Shown here piece by piece: positions 5,890-10,407 of a stretch of 10,407 nt of DNA (positions are counted from its first letter, which is position 1; every line of letters starts with the position of its first letter). Source of the DNA: Acidaminococcaceae bacterium (GTDB taxonomy: Bacteria; Bacillota; Negativicutes; Acidaminococcales; Acidaminococcaceae); assembly GCA_017443165.1 (NCBI GenBank), contig JAFSOW010000057.1, forward strand, positions 1 through 10,407. Reading direction: 5' to 3'. The translations under genes were made by a program, and so were the position numbers. The notes beneath the pieces were generated by a model. That model worked only from the letters and a program-made list of their open reading frames with translations, was not told the origin of the DNA and ran no database searches.

Positions 5890-6771
5890 ATGGATATTAT
5901 TATTATCGGCAGCGGTCCTGCAGGTGTTTCCGCTGCTTTGTACGCAAAACGCGCCGGCGCGGATGTAACGGTGATCACCCGGGGCAGCGGGGCGCTGGCA
6001 AAGGCGGAGAAAATTGAAAATTATTATGGCCTGGCCGAGCCTCTGACGGGCGCGGAACTGGAAGCAAACGGTATTGCCGGGGCGAAACGGCTTGGCGTAA
6101 GCTTTATCGAAGATGAAGTGGTGGGCCTTGCCATGAACGACGATTTTACCGGGCTTGTCGTACAGACGCCGGGCCGTGCCTGCGAAGTGAAAGCGGTAGT
6201 GCTGACAGCGGGAAGCACACGGCTGGCGCCGAAGATTCCGGGGCTGAAAGAATTAGAAGGCAAAGGTGTAAGTTACTGCGCTATATGCGATGCGTTCTTC
6301 TACCGTCAAAAGACCGTGGCGGTTCTGGGTGAAGGGGACTACGCCCTGCACGAAGCGGAAATTTTGCTGCCCCATGCCGGCAAGGTGATGCTGTTCACCA
6401 ACGGAAAAGAACCGGAGGTGAAAATACCGGATACCATTGAAGTACATAAGGAAAAAATCATTGCCGTGGAAGCGGAAAACGCGAGTGGGATGGAACGCGT
6501 AAGCGGACTGCGAACGGAAGACGGTGCCGTTACTCCGGTGCAGGGCCTGTTTGTTGCGCTGGGTACGGCAGGCAGCGTTGATCTGGCCCGTAAAATCGGA
6601 GCAGCTACAGATAACAACCGTATTGTTGTTGATGGAGAGATGGCTACCAATGTGCCCGGACTCTATGCGGCTGGCGACTGCACCGGCGGCCTGCTGCAGG
6701 TGGTAAAGGCGGCCTATGAAGGCGCTGTGGCAGGATTGGCGGCGGCGAAATATGTGAGGAACCGGAAATAA
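5890..6771 (+). CDS. trxB: Flavin thioredoxin reductase, atypical (ferredoxin-dependent-like)
   Basis: This protein of about 293 residues reduces thioredoxin through FAD and a redox dithiol. Visible (numbering from the ATG at 5890): FAD GxGxxG in IIGSGPAG near residues 6-13, the redox centre CAIC at 130-133, and the second FAD motif AAGDCTGG near 260-267. The pyridine-nucleotide half keeps a glycine pattern (GEGDYA, 147-152), but the HRRxxxR motif that binds the NADPH 2'-phosphate is absent; the sequence reads LFTNGKEP instead. The usual GGQL before IENYPG is replaced by GALAKAEKIENYYG, a form I associate with clostridial ferredoxin-dependent flavin thioredoxin reductases (FFTR). It is shorter than E. 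coli TrxB (321 residues). The electron donor may therefore be ferredoxin or NADH rather than NADPH; this is inference. GAGGA at 5879-5883 favours the ATG at 5890 (6 bases) over the adjoining ATG at 5887 (3 bases). A bidirectional terminator follows. Confidence 0.92.
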   Translation: MDIIIIGSGPAGVSAALYAKRAGADVTVITRGSGALAKAEKIENYYGLAEPLTGAELEANGIAGAKRLGVSFIEDEVVGLAMNDDFTGLVVQTPGRACEVKAVVLTAGSTRLAPKIPGLKELEGKGVSYCAICDAFFYRQKTVAVLGEGDYALHEAEILLPHAGKVMLFTNGKEPEVKIPDTIEVHKEKIIAVEAENASGMERVSGLRTEDGAVTPVQGLFVALGTAGSVDLARKIGAATDNNRIVVDGEMATNVPGLYAAGDCTGGLLQVVKAAYEGAVAGLAAAKYVRNRK

Positions 6772-6793
6772 TTAAAGATACAGCAGAATAAAA

Positions 6794-6842
6794 AACTGCC
6801 TGTGACATGGTTGTTTTCATGTCACAGGCAGTTAGATTTTTT
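6794..6842. terminator. Bidirectional intrinsic terminator between trxB and htpX
   Basis: A perfect 16-bp inverted repeat (6794-6809 with 6818-6833) encloses an 8-base loop. On the plus strand TTTTTT follows at 6837-6842 after three bases. On the minus strand the A-run at 6791-6795 with 6788-6789 reads TTTTTATT. It therefore ends both the thioredoxin operon and the convergent metalloprotease gene, whose stop codon overlaps the plus-strand T-run. Confidence 0.95.
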
Positions 6843-7752
6843 ACGCCATATCATAGTTTGCGTTCACATAGTTCCTGATCCGTTCCAACCGCTGCCCGGT
6901 GGCGGGATGGCTGGATAAGATGCGGGTGGCGAAACTCATCCGGGATTCTCCCTGGCTGATAAGGAGAAGTCCGTTGTACAGTTCTGCGCCCAATCCGATT
7001 TTGCATGCATACAGGTCTGCTTCATACTCGTCCTGCCGGGAACTGAACGTAGTGATAAGGTGCAGGGGCAGCTGCATCAGGAACTGGAACAGCCAGATCT
7101 GGATGAGGAAAAACCAGGAAATGATGGCGGTGATCCAGCCGATGACGGGGATGAAACTGATAATCTGAAGAGCCAGCGTGATGAAGCTGTAGATTCGCAC
7201 GACCAGATTTCCGAAAGAACTCATGGTGCTGGTCAACAGGGCGGTGTTGGTGTCCCGGTTCTGGATGTGACCCATTTCATGGGCCAGGATACCGGCGATT
7301 TCGTTTACCCTCATATTCGTTAACAGAGGCAGCGTGACTGCAATATTATTACTGCCGACCGCAAACGCATTCAGCATTTTTGCGTTACAGATGTATAAAT
7401 TATAATCATCCATATCCAACCCGGCCTTCCGGCAGACGATGGACATGGCCTGCTTCAGCTGTTCCCCGGCGACGCCAGTGGGAGCCTGGCAGTTCATGGA
7501 CCAGCAGAGATAACGCTGCATAAGCCGGGTACGGTACAGCAGGCAGGGAATCAGCAGGGTCAGGGCAGATAAAACGATAATTATATTTGTTTCCGTAAAG
7601 GGAATATTAAAATAGTTCATTCCTTCCTGCAGCCACTGCCAGCGGATAGGGCTGAACAGTTCTATAAGTCCCCAAAAGGTGGAAACAATCAGGAAATTCA
7701 CTATAAACGTCAGGCTGAGGACAAAGATGTCCCGAAGCAGGTTATATAACAT
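6841..7752 (-). CDS. htpX: HtpX-like membrane zinc metalloprotease (peptidase family M48)
   Basis: This protein of about 303 residues should degrade misfolded membrane proteins at the cytoplasmic membrane. Two N-terminal transmembrane segments (about 10-33 and 55-73) precede a conserved region with LNAFAVGSNNIAVT. The zinc site HEMGH follows at 158-162 (LAHEMGHIQNRDTN). A central hydrophobic region with two further helices (about 185-233) comes next, then the third zinc ligand in EYEAD (Glu242) and SSHPATGQRLERI near the end. Length and order match HtpX. The start is the ATG at 7752 (MLYNLLRD), because AAGGAG lies 5 bases upstream; an ATG seven codons earlier would place this Shine-Dalgarno inside the gene. 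It has its own promoter (7802-7829) and shares a terminator with trxB. A housekeeping role in envelope quality control is likely. Confidence 0.93.
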   Translation of the reverse strand: MLYNLLRDIFVLSLTFIVNFLIVSTFWGLIELFSPIRWQWLQEGMNYFNIPFTETNIIIVLSALTLLIPCLLYRTRLMQRYLCWSMNCQAPTGVAGEQLKQAMSIVCRKAGLDMDDYNLYICNAKMLNAFAVGSNNIAVTLPLLTNMRVNEIAGILAHEMGHIQNRDTNTALLTSTMSSFGNLVVRIYSFITLALQIISFIPVIGWITAIISWFFLIQIWLFQFLMQLPLHLITTFSSRQDEYEADLYACKIGLGAELYNGLLLISQGESRMSFATRILSSHPATGQRLERIRNYVNANYDMA

Positions 7753-7801
7753 ACAGGCTCCTTTTTCTAACATATCTGACTAAAATATTTGCTTATTTTA
7801 A

Positions 7802-7829
7802 ATTATACTACAGAATAATCAGTTTTCAA
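7802..7829 (-). promoter_or_regulatory. Sigma-70-type promoter for htpX
   Basis: On the minus strand TTGAAA (plus 7824-7829) is followed after 16 bases by a perfect TATAAT (plus 7802-7807). Transcription would start near 7795, leaving a leader of about 43 bases. Confidence 0.65.
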
Positions 7830-7858
7830 AAATAAATTAAAGATGTACCCGATAGCAG

Positions 7859-7887
7859 TTGTGATAATTACGGTTCTGATATATAAT
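7859..7887 (+). promoter_or_regulatory. Sigma-70-type promoter for the ECF transporter operon
   Basis: TTGTGA at 7859-7864 and a perfect TATAAT at 7882-7887 are separated by exactly 17 bases. Transcription should begin about 7894, leaving a leader of about 124 bases before the ATG at 8018. This is too short for a typical T-box. Confidence 0.7.
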
Positions 7888-7893
7888 GTAACC

Positions 7894-7917
7894 ATCTTTT
7901 CTGATACCGGAAAAGAT
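7894..7917 (+). promoter_or_regulatory. Inverted repeat at the predicted transcription start of the ECF operon
   Basis: ATCTTTTC (7894-7901) and GAAAAGAT (7910-7917) form a perfect 8-base inverted repeat with an 8-base centre. It lies directly after the -10 box, a position expected for a repressor operator. No T-run follows, so it is not an intrinsic terminator. The binding protein is not identifiable. Confidence 0.4.
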
Positions 7918-7920
7918 TCT

Positions 7921-7948
7921 GGTAATGATAACATAGAACGGTAATGAT
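7921..7948 (+). repeat. Direct repeat GGTAATGAT, 19-base period, in the ECF operon leader
   Basis: GGTAATGAT occurs at 7921-7929 and again at 7940-7948. The 19-base period is close to two helical turns. Together with the adjacent inverted repeat it makes the leader look like a regulator-binding region, but two short copies can also arise by chance. Confidence 0.4.
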
Positions 7949-8017
7949 TCATTTCAGCACATACAAGACGGAACAACGTTGCAGTGTTGGACTTTGTAAA
8001 AGAATGGAGAGTTTTTT

Positions 8018-8623
8018 ATGGAAGAAACTGTGAATACCCATGCGTCTGAAAAAGAATGCAGTACGACGCCGGCCCTGACTCATGTGGAAGCGAATCAGGA
8101 GGGGTACCGCTGGGTGGCGATTACGGCCATGCTGTTTGCCATCGGTATCATTCTGCATACGGTAAGTCCCAATGTGGGGGGCGTTACTCCTAACTGGACC
8201 ATCGCCATGTATTCCATTGTCATCAACCTGACCCGGCCGCCTTTGAAACGGGCCATCGGCATTGGCTTTGTGGCCGGCCTGACATTGATTCCATCGTCCA
8301 AGTCAGCATTCCCGTTGGGGAACATTGCAAGTGAACTGAGCGGGGCGACTACCTGCTGCCTGCTGTTGAAAGCCTTTGTGGCCTGCCGTATGGGAGACTG
8401 GCGTCTTACCCCATTTATTACCGGCTTTGCTTCCACCTTTGTATCCGGCGGCGTGTTCACTTTTATTTTAAAATTAGTGCTGGGCCTGCCGCTGAAGGTA
8501 TGGATTTTTGCCATGCTGCCGGTAGTGGCGGTAGTCGGCGTGCTTAACGGCCTGATCACGTTCGGTCTGTTCCGTCCTGTAAAGAAACTGTTTTACGCGC
8601 AGGAAGGGGGCGAAGATAAATGA
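8018..8623 (+). CDS. ECF transporter S component, TrpP-like (probable tryptophan uptake)
   Basis: This 201-residue integral membrane protein has a polar N-terminal tail (about 28 residues) followed by about six hydrophobic segments. The segment IILHTVSPNVGGVTPNW resembles the IGAALHSIIPPFLGGMKPD region of Bacillus TrpP from memory. The later SAFPLGNIASELSG matches its TAFPAGQIPN region. S components confer substrate specificity in ECF importers. The two ATPase genes and the T-component start that follow, in overlapping order, support the role strongly. Tryptophan as substrate is inferred from family resemblance only; a related vitamin or indole compound is possible. GGAG at 8006-8009 precedes the ATG by 8 bases. 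Its stop overlaps the next start in ATGA. Confidence 0.78.
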   Translation: MEETVNTHASEKECSTTPALTHVEANQEGYRWVAITAMLFAIGIILHTVSPNVGGVTPNWTIAMYSIVINLTRPPLKRAIGIGFVAGLTLIPSSKSAFPLGNIASELSGATTCCLLLKAFVACRMGDWRLTPFITGFASTFVSGGVFTFILKLVLGLPLKVWIFAMLPVVAVVGVLNGLITFGLFRPVKKLFYAQEGGEDK

Positions 8624-9483
8624 ATTCCGTGATTTCTGTTTCCGATTTTTATTTTAACTATCTCCGCTCTGATCTGGTGCTGAAAAATGTGAATATAGAA
8701 ATTGAAAAAGGCTCTTTTACTGTAATCATTGGTCCAAGCGGCGCAGGGAAGACTACGCTGTGCAAAGCCTTGACGGGTATCGTTCCGTTTTATTCCGGCG
8801 GCGATTATGCAGGTGAGATTAAAGTATTGGGCGAAGCGACAAAAGGGAAAAAGGTTTCCGACCTGGCCATGAAGGTAGGCCTCATGCTGGAAGATTATGA
8901 AAGCCAGCTGGTTTCCCTGACGGCAGGGGAAGAAGTGGCATTCAGTCTGCTGAATCACGGTTTCCCACCGGAGGAGGCGGAAGAACGGACCCGCCTGGCG
9001 CTGGAAGATGTAGGCCTGCCGGGACGGGAAAGCTATCAGCTGGACGAACTGTCCGGCGGACAGCGGCAGCGCCTTGCGCTGGCTTCGTTGCTGGCAGTGC
9101 ATCCGGAAATTATCGTGCTGGACGAACCGGTCAGCGCCATGGATCCGGACGGAGGCGAGAGCCTGTATAAGTTATTGGACAAAATCCACAAAGAGCATGG
9201 GACCACGTTTATCGTGGTAGAGCACCGGCTTGAATTTGTACTGCCCTATATGACGGATCTGATTGCCGTAAAAAATGGGGAGATTATGGCCCAGGGACAT
9301 TGTGAGGACGTAGTTTCCCATATTTATGAAGACAAAGAACTGCGGCTGCTGCTGCCGGATCTGTGGCAAATCAAATGTAACCTGGAAAAGGGAACGGCGC
9401 AGAAGTTCAGCTTATGGAGATCTGCTGATGAAGCAGTGAAAGAATTGCAGTCTAAAGGTTTTGGAAGAGGGGTGAGGGCATGA
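8620..9483 (+). CDS. ecfA1: ECF transporter ATPase, first subunit (EcfA1-like)
   Basis: This 287-residue ATPase hydrolyses ATP to drive the ECF importer. Visible: Walker A GPSGAGKTT (38-46), signature LSGGQRQR (134-141), Walker B IIVLDEP (154-160), a D-loop in SAMDPDGG, and the switch histidine His192 in VVEHRLEF. The Q-loop is unusual. The family normally has VFQNPxxQ, but here the segment reads MLEDYESQ, so the metal- and coupling-linked Gln is Glu91. The protein has a C-terminal extension of about 60 residues beyond the ATPase core, common in EcfA subunits. The start overlaps the S-component stop by 4 bases and is preceded by a G-rich Shine-Dalgarno (AGGAAGGGGG). It is expected to pair with the next gene product as a heterodimer. 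Confidence 0.93.
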   Translation: MNSVISVSDFYFNYLRSDLVLKNVNIEIEKGSFTVIIGPSGAGKTTLCKALTGIVPFYSGGDYAGEIKVLGEATKGKKVSDLAMKVGLMLEDYESQLVSLTAGEEVAFSLLNHGFPPEEAEERTRLALEDVGLPGRESYQLDELSGGQRQRLALASLLAVHPEIIVLDEPVSAMDPDGGESLYKLLDKIHKEHGTTFIVVEHRLEFVLPYMTDLIAVKNGEIMAQGHCEDVVSHIYEDKELRLLLPDLWQIKCNLEKGTAQKFSLWRSADEAVKELQSKGFGRGVRA

Positions 9484-10286
9484 TTGAAGCAAAAGAGATC
9501 AACTTTGCCTATCGCCGCGGCATTCCGGTGCTGTTCGATATCAACTGCAAAATCGAAGACGGGGAATTCGTAGCGCTGTTGGGCCACAATGGCAGTGGCA
9601 AAACCACCCTGTCCCGCCTGTTTATGGCGTTGGATCATCCCCGCAGCGGACAGATTCTTGTAGATGGGGAAGATATTATCAATTATGAACCGGCTGACCT
9701 GGCGGATAAAGTCGGATATGTGTTCCAGAACCCGGATTTGCAGATTCTGGCGGATACGGTGTATGAAGAAGTTGCCTATGGTCCCCGGGTCAAGAAATTG
9801 CCGGAAGAAAACATCAAAACAAATGTGAAAGCCGCATTGCAGGCCATGGGACTGAAAGGACTGGAAGCAAAATATCCCCGTATCCTTTCTTTCGGACAGA
9901 AGCGGCGGCTGGGGGTGGCGGCAGCTTTGGCGCTGAACCCCCGTATGCTGATCCTGGACGAGATCACTAATGGTCAGGACGCGGCGGAACAGGCGGCCAT
10001 GATGGAATACCTGAAAGCGTTAAACGAAGAAAAGGGAACGACCATTATCCTTATCACCCATGACATGAACGTAGTTCGTAAATATGCCAGAAGGGCTATT
10101 GTCCTGACAGACGGCCGCCTGGTGTTCAGCGGTACGCCGGAAGAACTGTTTGAGGGAGACCAGCCGGTAGAACGCTGGGGTCTGCGCCGTCCTGTCGTTT
10201 CCGAAATGGCTTCCCGCCTCGGGGTTTCTGCTGCATCCTGTGAAGAATTCTGCGAGGAAGTCCGGAAAGGAGGCGCTGCTTTATGA
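9480..10286 (+). CDS. ecfA2: ECF transporter ATPase, second subunit (EcfA2-like)
   Basis: This 268-residue ATPase is the probable heterodimer partner of the preceding subunit. Visible: Walker A GHNGSGKTT (35-43), a standard Q-loop with Gln83 in VFQNPDLQ, signature LSFGQKRR (136-143), Walker B MLILDE (146-151), and switch His194 in LITHDM. The signature has Phe in place of the first Gly of LSGGQ, a form common among EcfA proteins. The usual DEPTxGLD reads DEITNGQD. The C-terminal 40 residues include PVERWGLRRP, typical of the EcfA C-terminal region. It overlaps its upstream neighbour by 4 bases (ATGA) and the T component by 4 bases. Confidence 0.94.
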   Translation: MIEAKEINFAYRRGIPVLFDINCKIEDGEFVALLGHNGSGKTTLSRLFMALDHPRSGQILVDGEDIINYEPADLADKVGYVFQNPDLQILADTVYEEVAYGPRVKKLPEENIKTNVKAALQAMGLKGLEAKYPRILSFGQKRRLGVAAALALNPRMLILDEITNGQDAAEQAAMMEYLKALNEEKGTTIILITHDMNVVRKYARRAIVLTDGRLVFSGTPEELFEGDQPVERWGLRRPVVSEMASRLGVSAASCEEFCEEVRKGGAAL

Positions 10287-10407
10287 AACTGAACGCCTTT
10301 ACCTGGATTATCGTAACGCTGGCGGTTACAGCCTGGGTATTTATTCTGCCGCTGGAAGCCGTAGCGACGATTCTTGTGTTACAGTTAGTGCTTCTGTTGT
10401 ATTTCAA
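10283..10407 (+). CDS. ecfT: ECF transporter T component, N-terminal start (partial)
   Basis: The ATG at 10283 overlaps the TGA of the preceding ATPase gene. A strong Shine-Dalgarno, AAAGGAGG (10266-10273), lies 9 bases upstream. The 41 complete codons seen encode a nearly continuous hydrophobic stretch (MKLNAFTWIIVTLAV and onward), fitting the first two helices of an EcfT-type coupling protein. No diagnostic EcfT motif is reached before the window ends, so the assignment rests mainly on gene order (S-A-A-T). Confidence 0.75.
   Translation, partial: MKLNAFTWIIVTLAVTAWVFILPLEAVATILVLQLVLLLYF

Noticed and set aside
7888..8017. T-box or Trp-leader attenuator for the ECF operon
   Set aside because: No T-box AGGTGGnACCGCG sequence, no intrinsic terminator hairpin with T-run, and no short frame with consecutive Trp codons; the leader is also too short.
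7943..8032. Upstream open frame overlapping the S-component start
   Set aside because: The 29-codon frame has no ribosome binding site, no distinctive composition, and runs out of frame into the S-component gene.
9885..9908. LSFGQKRR signature in the second ECF ATPase as a possible dead signature motif
   Set aside because: Phe in place of the first Gly of LSGGQ is a common form in ECF/CbiO-type ATPases, and all other motifs are intact.
1..10407. CRISPR arrays, insertion sequences, phage genes, toxin-antitoxin or defence systems
   Set aside because: No spaced repeats, transposase motifs, terminal inverted repeats, integrase or nuclease domains were seen. The only weak toxin-like candidate is the 35-residue peptide, without an antitoxin or antisense RNA.

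Overview
The window looks like a chromosomal segment from an anaerobic Bacillota-type bacterium of roughly 50% G+C. Evidence for this: AGGAGG-like ribosome binding sites, TTG and ATG starts, a lipoprotein NagZ-type GH3 enzyme, energy-coupling factor (ECF) transport, and a thioredoxin reductase resembling the clostridial ferredoxin-dependent type. A Negativicutes member is possible, but the genus is not decidable from this sequence. No tRNA, rRNA, insertion sequence, phage gene or CRISPR array is visible.

Layout, left to right. Positions 1-235 hold the end of an ABC exporter ATPase, which converges with a minus-strand GH3 beta-N-acetylhexosaminidase lipoprotein (265-1476). A divergent promoter region then leads rightward to an orphan three-helix membrane protein (1625-1963). 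Next comes a very short gene for a 35-residue single-helix membrane peptide (2106-2213) with an almost perfect sigma-70 promoter. Two tandem YkuD-type L,D-transpeptidase paralogues follow (2428-3132 and 3256-3984), separated by a clear intrinsic terminator. The first has lost both the catalytic His and Cys; the second is intact.

The intact L,D-transpeptidase begins a compact plus-strand run: an Fsr-like MFS exporter (4012-5175), a thioredoxin-like protein whose active site reads WDQPC instead of WCGPC (5210-5533), a canonical thioredoxin (5572-5880), and a flavin thioredoxin reductase without the usual NADPH 2'-phosphate motif (5890-6771). A perfect 16-bp bidirectional terminator closes this run and also ends the convergent minus-strand HtpX-like membrane metalloprotease (6841-7752).

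After a 265-base divergent intergenic region with a promoter on each strand, a complete-looking ECF importer operon starts: a TrpP-like S component (8018-8623), two ATPases (8620-9483, 9480-10286) and the first residues of the T component (10283 onward). Each junction is a 4-base ATGA overlap.

The most notable pattern is two independent enzyme/pseudoenzyme tandem pairs within 4 kb: dead plus live L,D-transpeptidase, and Cys-less plus canonical thioredoxin. The unusual TrxB lies in the same run. The genes fall into cell-envelope maintenance (GH3, YkuD pair, HtpX), thiol redox (thioredoxin pair, TrxB) and transport (ABC, MFS, ECF). A functional link between the envelope and redox genes is inference from co-orientation only.
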